In this document: one piece after another, positions 27,567-38,599 of the stretch
Numbering within the stretch: position 1 is the first letter of the stretch
Layout of the letters: every line of letters starts with the position of its first letter
Origin: Pseudomonas sp. S31
GTDB lineage: Bacteria; Pseudomonadota; Gammaproteobacteria; Pseudomonadales; Pseudomonadaceae
NCBI RefSeq assembly: GCF_016648105.1
Contig: NZ_JACVVE010000028.1
Coordinates: 1 to 64,000, forward strand
Reading direction: 5' to 3'
Length of the DNA stretch: 64,000 nucleotides
The notes under the pieces: model-generated
What the model was told of the DNA's origin: nothing
The model's input: only the letters and a program-made list of their open reading frames with translations
Databases searched by the model: none
Made by a program: the position numbers and the translations under genes

Positions 27567-27572
27567 TATAAT
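27567..27572 (+). promoter_or_regulatory. Candidate -10 box for tex
   Basis: A perfect TATAAT lies 76 bases before the tex ATG in the ompR-tex gap. No convincing -35 hexamer is seen at the right distance, so this is suggestive only. Confidence 0.4.
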
Positions 27573-27647
27573 GCGCCGCTTTCATCCAGCGCCGCCGGGC
27601 TCCAGGCCCACTCGCGGCCCCGCATTCACTATTGTCAGGTGGTTTAC

Positions 27648-29965
<2,318 letters not shown>

Positions 29966-29969
<4 letters not shown>

Positions 29970-30355
29970 TGGAAATTCCCAAGGAGTTGGTCCACAGCGC
30001 CTACAGCCAGACGATCGGCTGCCGCGTGCAACGCCTGGACGACAGCGGCATCGCCGAGGTCGCCCTGGCGCTCGAACCTCACCTGCGCAACCGTGGCAAC
30101 GTGATGCACGGCGGGGCGATCTTCAGCCTGGTGGACATCACCATGGGCCTGGCCTGCTCGGCCAGCCATGGCTTCGACCAGCAAAGCGTCACCGTGGAAT
30201 GCAAGATCAACTACATGCGCGCCATCAGCGACGGTGAAGTACTGTGCACCGCCCGCGTGCTGCACGCCGGACGACGTACACTGGTAGTCGACGCCGACGT
30301 AGTCCAAGGCGACAAACTGGTGGCGAAAGCGCAAGGAACCTTTGCGGTTCTGTAG
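29966..30355 (+). CDS. PaaI-type hotdog thioesterase
   Basis: A 129-residue member of the PaaI/acyl-CoA thioesterase family. The signature NVMHGGAIFSLVDITMGLA near residue 45 supplies the active-site HGG and Asp. The start is ATG at 29966 inside the tex stop (ATGATGG); the second ATG three bases on is equally possible. It is co-transcribed with tex. The substrate cannot be told from sequence. Confidence 0.88.
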
Positions 30356-30383
30356 CCCACCAAGCGGTATCTGCGGTATTTTT

Positions 30384-30405
30384 CGGCAGTGCGCTGGCAC
30401 TGCCG
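30384..30405 (+). terminator. Hairpin after the tex operon
   Basis: CGGCAGTGC and GCACTGCCG form a perfect 9-bp stem with a GCTG loop, 29 bases after the thioesterase stop. There is no strong T tract after it, so this is a likely but weak terminator before gshA. Confidence 0.5.
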
Positions 30406-30509
30406 GAACCGCGTAAACCAGGCGACAACGCCAGTTCCTTTCTACTTACCCTTGTAGACCGTTATTTCTACCCCCATATTGGGGCGACTGACGCGTGAAG
30501 GAATACATC

Positions 30510-32087
30510 TTGAGCGACCTCCTCAACCGCCGCCTGAGCCTGCTCGGCGCCAATCTCCCCCTGCTCAAGCAGTGCCTGCACGGTATTGAGCGCGAATGCC
30601 TGCGCGTGACCGACGAAGGTCGCCTGGCCCAGACCCCGCACCCCGAGGCGCTGGGGTCGGCGCTGACCAACGAGCTGATCACCACCGACTATTCCGAGTC
30701 GCTGCTGGAGTTCATCACCCCGGCCCTGCCCGACCCGGCCAAGGTGCTCGAAAGCCTCGAGCAGACCCACCGCTTCGTCTACAGCAAGCTGGGCGACGAG
30801 TACCTGTGGAGCCCGTCGATGCCCTGCGTGCTGCCGGCCGAGGAAGACATCCCGATCGCCGAATACGGCACCTCGAACATCGGCAAGCTCAAGCACGTGT
30901 ACCGCAAGGGCCTGGCCCTGCGCTACGGCCGCACCATGCAGTGCATCGCCGGTATCCACTACAACTTCTCGCTGCCAGAAGCGCTGTGGCCCCTGCTGCG
31001 CGCCGCCGAAGGCAGCAGCGACAACGACCGCGACTACCAGTCCTCGGCCTACATCGCGCTGATCCGCAACTTCCGCCGCTACAGCTGGCTGCTGATGTAC
31101 CTGTTCGGCGCCTCGCCCGCGCTGGACAAGGGCTTCCTGCGGGGTCGCCCGCATCAACTCGAAGAACTCGACGGCGAAACCCTGTACCTGCCCTACGCCA
31201 CCAGCCTGCGCATGAGCGACCTGGGCTACCAGAGCAACGCCCAGGCCGGCCTCACCCCCTGCTACAACAACCTCGCCAGCTACACCGACAGCCTGCGCAA
31301 GGCGGTGGGCACGCCCTACCCGCCCTACGTCGAGATAGGCACGCACGTGGATGGCGAATGGGTGCAGTTGAACACCAACATTCTGCAGATCGAGAACGAG
31401 TACTACTCGAACATCCGCCCGAAACGCGTCACCTACACCGGCGAGCGGCCTATCCAGGCGCTGACCTCGCGCGGCGTGCAGTACGTCGAAGTGCGCTGCC
31501 TGGACATCAACCCGTTCCTGCCGGTCGGCATCGACCTCACCGAGGCGCGCTTCCTCGACGCGTTCCTGCTGTTCTGCGCCCTGGAAGCAAGCCCGCAACT
31601 GGGCAACGACGAATGCGGCCAATGCACCAGCAACTTCCTCACCGTGGTCAAGGAAGGCCGCCGTCCGGGCCTTGAACTGCACCGCAACGGCCAGCCTGTC
31701 GGCTTGCGCGAGTGGGCCACCGAGTTGATCGGCCAGATCGGCCGGTTGGCCGACCTGCTCGATCAGGCCCAGGGCGGTGACGATCATGCCAAGGCCCTGG
31801 CGGCACAACAGGCCAAGGTCGACGACGCCTCGCTGACACCATCAGCCCAGGTGCTGGCGCGCATGACCGAGCATGACGAAAGCTTCGCCCAGTTCTCCCT
31901 GCGCCAAAGCCGACTGCATGCCGAGACCTTCCGTGAGCAACCGTTGTCGGTCGAGCAGCAACAGGCCTTCGAGACCCTGGCTCGCGAATCGCTCGCCAAA
32001 CAGGCCGAGCTGGAGCAAGAGGAAGTCGGCGATTTCGACCTGTTCGTCGGCGCCTACCAGGCCAGCATCCTGGCGATCAGCAACTGA
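30510..32087 (+). CDS. gshA: Glutamate-cysteine ligase
   Basis: A 525-residue enzyme that makes gamma-glutamylcysteine, the first and rate-limiting step of glutathione synthesis. It matches the gammaproteobacterial GshA type (GIERECLRVTDEG, ITTDYSESLLEFITP, CIAGIHYNFSLP, PPYVEIGTH). An in-frame GTG lies at 30495, but the TTG at 30510 has an AAGGA site seven bases upstream and gives the family start MSDLLNRRLSLLG, so I prefer the TTG. The stop TGA overlaps the ATG of the TetR gene. Confidence 0.94.
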   Translation: MSDLLNRRLSLLGANLPLLKQCLHGIERECLRVTDEGRLAQTPHPEALGSALTNELITTDYSESLLEFITPALPDPAKVLESLEQTHRFVYSKLGDEYLWSPSMPCVLPAEEDIPIAEYGTSNIGKLKHVYRKGLALRYGRTMQCIAGIHYNFSLPEALWPLLRAAEGSSDNDRDYQSSAYIALIRNFRRYSWLLMYLFGASPALDKGFLRGRPHQLEELDGETLYLPYATSLRMSDLGYQSNAQAGLTPCYNNLASYTDSLRKAVGTPYPPYVEIGTHVDGEWVQLNTNILQIENEYYSNIRPKRVTYTGERPIQALTSRGVQYVEVRCLDINPFLPVGIDLTEARFLDAFLLFCALEASPQLGNDECGQCTSNFLTVVKEGRRPGLELHRNGQPVGLREWATELIGQIGRLADLLDQAQGGDDHAKALAAQQAKVDDASLTPSAQVLARMTEHDESFAQFSLRQSRLHAETFREQPLSVEQQQAFETLARESLAKQAELEQEEVGDFDLFVGAYQASILAISN

Positions 32088-32719
32088 TGAACCGCACCGT
32101 CAACCCGCGCCGGCCCCGCGCCAGCAGCCAGGCCAGGATCGAAGCGATCCTGGCGGCAGCGCGCGAGTTGCTGGCCGAGCAAGGGGTGGCGGCGCTTTCG
32201 ATCTACAGCGTGGCCGAGCGCGCGCAGATCCCGCCATCGTCGGTGTACCACTTCTTCGCCAGCGTTCCGGCGCTGCTGGAGGCGCTGACCGCTGACGTGC
32301 ACCGGGCGTTTCGCGAAGCGCTGAGCGCGCCGATCGACAGCAGCGCCTTCACCACCTGGCACGAGCTGTCCAGGCTGATCGAGCAGCGCATGCTGGAGAT
32401 CTACAACGACGATACCGCCGCGCGCCAGCTGATCCTCGCCCAGCACGGCCTGACGGAAGTGGTGCAAGCCGACCGCCAGCACGACATGGAGCTGGGCGAT
32501 TTGATGCACAAGCTGTTCGACCAGCACTTCCGCTTGCCGCTGATGCCGGTGGATGTGGATGTGTTCGCACTGGCGATGGAGCTGAGCGACCGGGTGTATG
32601 CGCGCTCGGTGCAATTGCACGAGACCATCACCCCGCGCATGGCCGAGGAAGGCAAGCGGGTGTTCGAGGCGTATCTGGGGTTGTACCTGCCGCCGTATCT
32701 GGCCAAGCGCCAGGCTTGA
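32087..32719 (+). CDS. TetR-family transcriptional regulator
   Basis: A 210-residue regulator. The N-terminal helix-turn-helix is at about 25-65 (LLAEQGVAALSIYSVAERAQ then IPPSSVYHFFASVPALLEAL). The ligand-binding C-terminal half has no recognisable specificity. It starts inside the gshA stop (TGATG), so it is coupled to glutathione synthesis, which suggests but does not show a link with thiol or stress control. Confidence 0.87.
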   Translation: MNRTVNPRRPRASSQARIEAILAAARELLAEQGVAALSIYSVAERAQIPPSSVYHFFASVPALLEALTADVHRAFREALSAPIDSSAFTTWHELSRLIEQRMLEIYNDDTAARQLILAQHGLTEVVQADRQHDMELGDLMHKLFDQHFRLPLMPVDVDVFALAMELSDRVYARSVQLHETITPRMAEEGKRVFEAYLGLYLPPYLAKRQA

Positions 32720-32726
32720 GAACCTT

Positions 32727-32857
32727 GGGGCCGCTTTGCGGCCCATCCGGCCGGTCCGGCGCCCCGGCAAGGCCGCTCCTACAGGAAGAACGCGATCCCC
32801 TGTAGGAGCGGCCTTGCCGGGGCGCCGGACCGGCCGGATGGACCGCAAAGCGGTCCC
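32727..32857. repeat. Long composite inverted REP-type element
   Basis: Two arms of about 58 bases with a short spacer around 32786-32798. Each arm joins three blocks: GGGCCGCTTTGCGG, a CCGGCCGGTCCGGCGCCCCGG segment, and the GGAGCGGCCTTG/CTGTAGG core. The outer blocks differ by a few bases (TTTGCGGCCC against CGCAAAGCGGTCC). It separates convergent TetR and ssuF genes. The middle block also appears at 60834-60886. Confidence 0.85.
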
Positions 32858-32870
32858 AGCCCAACCACCC

Positions 32871-33086
32871 TTACAACTTGGCGATGGACACCTCGGTCGA
32901 CTTCACGAAGGCGATGACTTCGCTACCGACCTGCAGCTCCAGCTCTCGCACCGAACGGGTGGTGATCACCGAAGTGACGATGCCGGAGGCGGTCTGCACG
33001 TCGATTTCCGACAGTACCGGGCCTTCGAGGATTTCTTTCACGGTGCCTTTGAACTGGTTGCGGACGTTGATCGCTTTGATGGTCAT
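32871..33086 (-). CDS. ssuF: TOBE-domain molybdopterin-binding protein SsuF
   Basis: A 71-residue protein consisting of one TOBE/Mop domain (NQFKGTVKEILEGPVLSEID, then SGIVTSVITTRSVRELELQ). SsuF is the last gene of the alkanesulfonate operon in P. putida and is required for use of some sulfonates there; Mop domains bind oxyanions such as molybdate. AGAAGGA precedes the ATG. It has one Met and no Cys. Confidence 0.9.
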   Translation of the reverse strand: MTIKAINVRNQFKGTVKEILEGPVLSEIDVQTASGIVTSVITTRSVRELELQVGSEVIAFVKSTEVSIAKL

Positions 33087-33130
33087 GGCTTGATTCCTTC
33101 TGTATGGATTCAGACTGGTAAGTAGGTGAT

Positions 33131-33943
33131 TCAGTGCGCCCAACGCAGCTGCGTGGGCAAAGGGGCTACAGGGTCCGGCTCGGGCGGCGTGCCCGGCACC
33201 GACAACACACGATTGAGTACTTCGCTTTCCAGCGCCGCCAGGCGGTGCGAGCCACGTGCCCGTGGCCGCGCCAGGTCGACGCTGAGGTCCAGGCCAACTT
33301 CGCCGTCCTCGATGAGGATGACCCGGTCGGCCACGGCCACGGCCTCGTTGACGTCGTGGGTGACCAGCAGCACGGTGAAGCCATGCTGGCGCCACAACCG
33401 TTCGATCAACTGCTGCATCTCGATGCGGGTCAGCGCATCCAGCGCACCCAGCGGCTCGTCGAGCAGCAACAGGCGCGGCTGGTGGATCAGCGCGCGAGCC
33501 AGGGCCACCCGTTGCTTCTGCCCGCCGGACAACGCCGCTGGCCACTCATTGGCGCGGTCGGCCAGGCCCACCGCTTCCAAGGCATCCAGCGCCCGCTGGC
33601 GCCAGTCGCCGGAAAGGCCCAGGCCGACGTTGTCGATCACCTTCTTCCAGGGCAGCAGGCGTGCGTCCTGGAACATCAGCCGGGTTTCCTCGCGGGCTTC
33701 GGCCAGGGGCGCGGCGCCGGCCAGCAACTCACCGGCACTCGGTTGATCGAGGCCCGCCAGCAGGCGCAGCAAGGTGCTCTTGCCGCAACCGCTACGGCCG
33801 ACGATGGCGACGAACTGGCCGGCCGGAATGTGCAGGTCGATGCCCCGCAGCACTTCGCGCTGGCCGAAGGTCTTGCGCAGGCCGTTGGAGGCCAGCGGGA
33901 TGCCGCGCAGCAGGCGCGGCGGCTGTTCCTTGAGCACGGTCAT
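33131..33943 (-). CDS. ssuB: Aliphatic sulfonate ABC transporter ATPase
   Basis: A 270-residue ABC ATPase energising sulfonate import. Walker A GRSGCGKSTLLRL, signature LSGGQKQRVALARAL and Walker B LLLLDEPLGALDA are intact, as is the H-loop VTHDVNEAV. The ATG at 33943 overlaps the ssuC stop and follows GGAGGG; the longer open frame upstream is inside ssuC. Confidence 0.95.
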   Translation of the reverse strand: MTVLKEQPPRLLRGIPLASNGLRKTFGQREVLRGIDLHIPAGQFVAIVGRSGCGKSTLLRLLAGLDQPSAGELLAGAAPLAEAREETRLMFQDARLLPWKKVIDNVGLGLSGDWRQRALDALEAVGLADRANEWPAALSGGQKQRVALARALIHQPRLLLLDEPLGALDALTRIEMQQLIERLWRQHGFTVLLVTHDVNEAVAVADRVILIEDGEVGLDLSVDLARPRARGSHRLAALESEVLNRVLSVPGTPPEPDPVAPLPTQLRWAH

Positions 33944-34737
33944 GCGCCCTCCTTCTTGGCTACCTGGTAGGCCGGGTGCCAGCGTAGCCACACACGTTCC
34001 AGGCCACGGGCAGCGAGGTCGGCCAGCTTGCCAAGCACGGCGTAGAGGACGATCGCCAGCACCACCACGTCGGTCTGCAGGAATTCACGGGCATTCATCG
34101 CCAGGTAGCCGATACCGGCATTGGCGGAAATGGTCTCGGCCACGATCAGCGTCAACCACATGAAGCCCAGGGCGAAGCGCACGCCGACCAGGATCGAGGG
34201 CAACGCGCCGGGCAGGATCACCTGGCGGAACAGGCCGAAGCCGGACAGCCCATAGCTGCGCGCCATCTCCACCAGCGCCGGGTCGACGTTGCGAATGCCG
34301 TGGTAGGTGTTCAGGTAGATCGGGAACAAGGTGCCCAGCGCCACCAGGAAGATCTTCGCGGACTCGTCGATGCCGAACCACAGGATCACCAGCGGGATCA
34401 GCGCCAGGTGCGGCACGTTGCGGATCATCTGCACCGAACTGTCGAGCAGGCGTTCACCCCAGTTCGACAGGCCGGTGATGAAGCCCAGCACCAGGCCGAT
34501 GCTGCCGCCGATGACGAAGCCGAGTCCGGCACGCCAGCCGCTGATGGCCAGGTGGGTCCAGATATCGCCGCTGCGCACCAGCTCGACCCCGGCGCTGACC
34601 ACCGCGCTCGGCGCCGGCAGGATCCGCGTCGACAGCCAGCCGGCGCTCACCGCCAGCTGCCAGGCCGCCAGCAGCAGCACCGGCAGCGCCCAGGGCGCCA
34701 GGCGCTGGCTCAGGTTGGTTGAAGTAGCACGACTCAT
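33940..34737 (-). CDS. ssuC: Aliphatic sulfonate ABC transporter permease
   Basis: A 265-residue inner-membrane permease with about six helices and the EAA-type loop EMARSYGLSGFGLFRQVILPGALP. It forms the channel of SsuABC. An AGGGG/AGG site lies before the ATG, 11 bases after ssuD ends. Confidence 0.95.
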   Translation of the reverse strand: MSRATSTNLSQRLAPWALPVLLLAAWQLAVSAGWLSTRILPAPSAVVSAGVELVRSGDIWTHLAISGWRAGLGFVIGGSIGLVLGFITGLSNWGERLLDSSVQMIRNVPHLALIPLVILWFGIDESAKIFLVALGTLFPIYLNTYHGIRNVDPALVEMARSYGLSGFGLFRQVILPGALPSILVGVRFALGFMWLTLIVAETISANAGIGYLAMNAREFLQTDVVVLAIVLYAVLGKLADLAARGLERVWLRWHPAYQVAKKEGA

Positions 34738-34748
34738 GACCTGGCCCC

Positions 34749-35897
34749 TCAGCTCTGCGCGACGGATTTGGGCAGGATGTCATTGGCCACCATTTCGCCG
34801 AACGGGCTGACATAGCCGCCGCTCTTGGCCTGCTCTGGACGCTGCACGTCCAGGTGCGGGAACAGCAGCTCGGCCACACGGTACGACTCTTCCAGGTGCG
34901 GATAGCCCGAGAAGATGAAGGTATCGATGCCCAGGTCTGCATATTCCTTGACCCGTGCGGCCACGGTCGGGCCGTCGCCGACCAGCGCGGTACCGGCGCC
35001 ACCGCGCACCAGGCCGACACCGGCCCAGAGGTTGGGGCTGACTTCCAGCTTGTCGCGGTTGCCGTTGTGCAGCGCGGCCATGCGCTGCTGGCCGACCGAG
35101 TCGAAGCGCGCCAGCGATGCCTGGGCGCGGGCGATGGTCTCGTCGTCCAGGTGCGAGATCAGCTTCTCGGCGGCGGCCCAGGCTTCTTCGTTGGTTTCCC
35201 GCACGATCACGTGCAGACGGATACCGAAGCGTACTTCGCGGCCCTGGGCAGCGGCTTTCTCGCGCACGGCGGCGATCTTCTCGGCCACGGCGCTCGGTGG
35301 CTCACCCCAGGTCAGGTACAGCTCGACCTGCTCGGCGGCGAGGTCCTGGGCCGCGTCGGAGGAGCCACCGAAGTACAGTGGCGGGCGCGGTTGCTGGATC
35401 GGCGGGTAAAGCAGCTTGGCGCCCTTCACCTGCAGATGCTTGCCGTCGTAGTCGACCACTTCGCCTTCGAGCACCTTGCGCCAGATGCGGGTGAACTCGA
35501 CCGAGGCCTCGTAGCGTTCCTCGTGGCTCAGGTGCAGGCCGTCACCAGCCAGTTCGTCCGGGTCACCGCCGGTCACCAGGTTGAACAACGCACGGCCGTT
35601 GGACAGGCGATCGAGGGTCGCCGCCTGGCGCGCCGCCACGGTCGGCGAGATGATTCCCGGGCGCAGCGCCACCAGGAACTTCAGGCGCTGGGTCACGGGG
35701 ATCAGCGATGCCGCCACCAGCCAGGAGTCCTCGCAGGAACGCCCGGTAGGGATCAGCACGCCACTGAAACCGAGGCGGTCGGCGGCCTGGGCGATCTGCG
35801 TCAGATAACCGTGGTCGACCGCACGGGCGCCATCGGAAGTGCCCAGGTACTTGCCGTCACCGTGGGTGGGGAGGAACCAGAAAATGTTCAAGCTCAT
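34749..35897 (-). CDS. ssuD: FMNH2-dependent alkanesulfonate monooxygenase
   Basis: A 382-residue luciferase-like enzyme. It cleaves C1 and longer alkanesulfonates to aldehyde and sulfite using reduced FMN from SsuE. The start (MSLNIFWFLPTHGDGKYLG), GRSCEDSWLVAASL and FNLVTGGDPDELAGDG agree with SsuD over the full length. AAGGAG precedes the ATG. I count only three Met and one Cys. Confidence 0.96.
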   Translation of the reverse strand: MSLNIFWFLPTHGDGKYLGTSDGARAVDHGYLTQIAQAADRLGFSGVLIPTGRSCEDSWLVAASLIPVTQRLKFLVALRPGIISPTVAARQAATLDRLSNGRALFNLVTGGDPDELAGDGLHLSHEERYEASVEFTRIWRKVLEGEVVDYDGKHLQVKGAKLLYPPIQQPRPPLYFGGSSDAAQDLAAEQVELYLTWGEPPSAVAEKIAAVREKAAAQGREVRFGIRLHVIVRETNEEAWAAAEKLISHLDDETIARAQASLARFDSVGQQRMAALHNGNRDKLEVSPNLWAGVGLVRGGAGTALVGDGPTVAARVKEYADLGIDTFIFSGYPHLEESYRVAELLFPHLDVQRPEQAKSGGYVSPFGEMVANDILPKSVAQS

Positions 35898-35958
35898 TGG
35901 AGTTGTCTCCTTCTAGGGTGGCTCATGCCAAGGCGGCGCCCCGGCGCTGGCGAATCGG

Positions 35959-36924
35959 TCAAGGCGCGCTGGCGACCTTGGCGGGGGGAGTCCAGATCAC
36001 GTCCTTGATGCTCAATGGCTTGGGAATCAGCTTGAGCGCCTGGAAGGTGTCGGCGATTTTCTGTTGCGCGGTCACCACCTCTGGGGTCAGCGGCGCGGCG
36101 CCGTAGCCCTGGCGTTTGACCGAGGTCAGGGTGATGTCGGCCGGCAGGCCCAGCAGCGGCGCGACCTGGTCAGTGACCTGCTGCGGATTGGCCTGGGACC
36201 ACTCGCCGACGGCGCGCACTTCGTCGATCAACGCGCTGATCACGGCTGGGTGCTGGGTCGCGTAGTCGCGGGTGGCGAGGTAGAACTGGTGGTTGTCGAC
36301 CAGGCCCTGGCCATCGCGCAGGGTGCGGGCTTGCAGCTGCTGTTCGGCGGCGGCCTGGTACGGGTCCCAGATCACCCAGGCATCGACGCTGCCACGCTCG
36401 AACGCGGCGCGGGCGTCGGCCGGGGGCAGGTACACCGGCTGGATGTCACTGTATTTCAAGCCGGCATCTTCCAGGGCTCGCACCAATAAGTAGTGCACGT
36501 TGGAGCCTTTGTTGAGCGCCACTTTCTTGCCCTTGAGGTCCTTCACCGACTGAATCGGCGAGCCCTTGGGCACGAGGATGGCTTCACTGTGCGGTGCTGG
36601 TGGCTCGTAGGCCACGTACAGCAGGTCGGCGCCGGCAGCCTGGGCGAACACTGGCGGGGTCTCGCCGGTGACACCGAAGTCGATCGAACCGACATTGAGC
36701 CCTTCGAGCAGCTGCGGGCCGCCGGGGAACTCGGTCCATTGCACCTGGATGCCCTGCTCGGCCAGGCGTTTTTCCAACGAGCCCTTGGCCTTGAGCAGCA
36801 CCAGGGTGCCGTATTTCTGATAACCGATACGCAGGCTTTCGGCCTGGGCTTGGGTAATGGCGCCGAAGGACACAGCCGCCGCAAACAGGGCGACCAGACC
36901 GCGACGCAAGAAGACTGTGCGCAT
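35959..36924 (-). CDS. ssuA: Sulfonate ABC transporter substrate-binding protein
   Basis: A 321-residue periplasmic protein with a Sec signal peptide (residues 1-28, cleavage after TQAQA). The NMT1/SsuA-type fold is indicated by LRIGYQKYGTLVLLKAKG, FPGGPQLLEGLNVGSIDFG and WVIWDPYQAAAE. It captures alkanesulfonates for SsuBC. Apart from the start Met it contains no Met or Cys by my count, so the mature protein is sulfur-free. The frame is open upstream, but the ATG at 36924 begins the signal peptide and follows GGAGAG. Confidence 0.95.
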   Translation of the reverse strand: MRTVFLRRGLVALFAAAVSFGAITQAQAESLRIGYQKYGTLVLLKAKGSLEKRLAEQGIQVQWTEFPGGPQLLEGLNVGSIDFGVTGETPPVFAQAAGADLLYVAYEPPAPHSEAILVPKGSPIQSVKDLKGKKVALNKGSNVHYLLVRALEDAGLKYSDIQPVYLPPADARAAFERGSVDAWVIWDPYQAAAEQQLQARTLRDGQGLVDNHQFYLATRDYATQHPAVISALIDEVRAVGEWSQANPQQVTDQVAPLLGLPADITLTSVKRQGYGAAPLTPEVVTAQQKIADTFQALKLIPKPLSIKDVIWTPPAKVASAP

Positions 36925-37018
36925 GGCGCTCTCCTGTGCGAATGGGGTTCGGGTTGCACCTGCTTGCCTCGTTGTCGGGCGAGTAAGGTGGATGACGCGA
37001 TGAAACGGTTGGACTGGG

Positions 37019-37612
37019 TCAGATACTCCAGCGAGCACTGATCAGGCGTTCATTGAGCAAGCCGGGGGCCACCGGCCGTGGCCTGCGGGCCAGGGCCAGG
37101 TGGAAGGTCTCCAGCGAGTCCTGCAGGCGCTCTTCCAGAGCGGGTGCCAGCTGCGCAGGCTTCGCGCCTTCTCCATAGGCGATCTGGCTGTCGTCGGCGA
37201 AGATCCCTTGCAGGGTCTCCTGCGCCTTGAGTGCCGACAGCACGGGTTTCAACGCGTAATCCACCGCCAGCATGTGGGCGATGCTGCCGCCGGTGGCGAT
37301 CGGCAGCACGATCTTGTGTACCAGGGCCCGCTCGGGCAGCAGGTCGAGCAGGGTTTTAAGGGCGCCGGCGAACGACGCCTTGTAGACCGGGGTGGCGACG
37401 ATCAGGCCATCGGCCTGCGCCACCAGTTGCTGGAAATGCTGCACCTGCGGGCTGTCGAAGCGTGCGTGAAGCAGGTCTTCTGCTGGGAAGTCACGTACCT
37501 GGAAAGTCACCACCTCGACCCCACGGTCCTGCAGCCACCGGCGCGAACGCTCGAGCAGCACGCCGGAGCGTGAACGGGAACTTGGGCTACCACCGATTGA
37601 GACGACCAGCAT
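37019..37612 (-). CDS. ssuE: NADPH-dependent FMN reductase
   Basis: A 197-residue flavodoxin-fold reductase supplying FMNH2 to SsuD. It starts with VVSIGGSPSSRSRSG (phosphate loop) and has GLIVATPVYKASFAGALKTLLDLLP, typical of SsuE. It is the first gene of the ssuEADCBF operon, with 94 bp to ssuA. It has two Met and no Cys. Confidence 0.95.
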   Translation of the reverse strand: MLVVSIGGSPSSRSRSGVLLERSRRWLQDRGVEVVTFQVRDFPAEDLLHARFDSPQVQHFQQLVAQADGLIVATPVYKASFAGALKTLLDLLPERALVHKIVLPIATGGSIAHMLAVDYALKPVLSALKAQETLQGIFADDSQIAYGEGAKPAQLAPALEERLQDSLETFHLALARRPRPVAPGLLNERLISARWSI

Positions 37613-37639
37613 TGCAGCGCTTCCTTGTGTGTTGGTGAG

Positions 37640-37700
37640 GTGACATTACCAGTCTGTTTATATATCTAGAAATCATATTTTTTCATTTGGTTATTCCATT
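37640..37700 (-). promoter_or_regulatory. AT-rich promoter region of the ssu operon
   Basis: This stretch upstream of ssuE is strikingly AT-rich for the replicon. On the plus strand it contains TTATTCC (37691-37697) and TATATATCT. TTATT-type motifs also occur before lsfA, tauA and the first SfnB-like gene, which suggests a shared sulfur-starvation regulator such as CysB. The site is inferred, not matched to a known matrix. Confidence 0.35.
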
Positions 37701-37732
37701 TCAATCATCTTCATGGGATTTGTCTCAGCCAT

Positions 37733-37756
37733 AAAAAAGGGCCGTCGAAACGGCCC
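37733..37756 (-). terminator. Terminator of lsfA
   Basis: On the minus strand GGGCCGT, a TTTCG-type loop and ACGGCCC form a 7-bp stem followed by six T. It lies 41 bases past the lsfA stop and just before the ssuE promoter region. Confidence 0.85.
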
Positions 37757-37796
37757 GAAATCCCTGCTATGGCTAAGAGCAATGCAACGAGGATGC

Positions 37797-38435
37797 TTAA
37801 CGATTGGGCTGCGGGGTCAGGCGCAGGTAGGGTTTGACCGCGCGGTAGCCTTTGGGGAAGCGCTGCTTGATCTCATCCTCGTCCTTCAGCGAAGGCACGA
37901 TCACCACGTCGTCGCCGTCCTGCCAGTTGCCTGGCGTGGCGACCTTGTAGTTGTCGGTCAGTTGCAGCGAGTCGATCACCCGCAGGATTTCGTTGAAGTT
38001 GCGCCCGGTACTGGCCGGATAGGTGATGGTCAGGCGCACCTTCTTGTTCGGGTCGATGACGAACAGCGAACGCACGGTCAGGGTGTCGTTGGCGTTGGGG
38101 TGGATCAGGTCGTACAGGTCGGAAACCTTGCGGTCGGCGTCGGCGATGATCGGGAAGTTGACCACGGTGTTCTGGGTCTCGTTGATGTCATCGATCCACT
38201 TGTGGTGCGAGTCGACCGGGTCTACCGACAGGGCGATGGCCTTCACGCCGCGCTGGGCGAAATCGTCCTTGAGCTTGGCGGTCAGGCCCAGCTCTGTGGT
38301 GCATACCGGGGTGAAGTCGGCGGGGTGGGAAAACAGCACGCCCCAACTGTTGCCGAGCCATTCGTGGAAACGGATCTTGCCTTCGCTGGATTCCTGCTCG
38401 AAGTCGGGGGCGATGTCGCCGAGTTTGAGGCTCAT
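37797..38435 (-). CDS. lsfA: 1-Cys peroxiredoxin LsfA
   Basis: A 212-residue Prx6-type peroxidase. The single active Cys is C45 in HPADFTPVCTTELG, and no resolving Cys exists. It reduces peroxides and is induced by sulfur starvation in Pseudomonas. I count one Met (the start) and one Cys (the catalytic one) in the whole protein. An ATG 66 bases upstream is in frame; the ATG at 38435 gives the canonical MSLKLGDIAPDF start and has GGAG before it. Confidence 0.95.
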   Translation of the reverse strand: MSLKLGDIAPDFEQESSEGKIRFHEWLGNSWGVLFSHPADFTPVCTTELGLTAKLKDDFAQRGVKAIALSVDPVDSHHKWIDDINETQNTVVNFPIIADADRKVSDLYDLIHPNANDTLTVRSLFVIDPNKKVRLTITYPASTGRNFNEILRVIDSLQLTDNYKVATPGNWQDGDDVVIVPSLKDEDEIKQRFPKGYRAVKPYLRLTPQPNR

Positions 38436-38503
38436 GGGGTACGGCTCCTGTGCTGTGTTCTGGCTTATGGGTTGAATGTGCCTGCTTTCTGATAAAAACA
38501 AAA

Positions 38504-38514
38504 AGAATAAATAA
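38504..38514 (-). promoter_or_regulatory. AT-rich motif upstream of lsfA
   Basis: On the minus strand this reads TTATTTATTCT, nearly the same as TTATTTATTTCT before tauA (40344-40355). It lies about 70 bases before the lsfA ATG. A common activator site is inferred. Confidence 0.35.
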
Positions 38515-38555
38515 TGATTTATTTATAATCTTAGGTGATATGAAATCGCACGCAC

Positions 38556-38588
38556 AAAAAAGCCTCGCTCTAGGCGAGGCTCTTTTTT
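38556..38588. terminator. Terminator of the OprD-family porin gene
   Basis: AGCCTCGC and GCGAGGCT make an 8-bp stem with a short loop, flanked by AAAAA on one side and TTTTTT on the other. It lies just past the porin stop on the minus strand. Confidence 0.88.
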
Positions 38589-38599
38589 GCAGCTACGAC

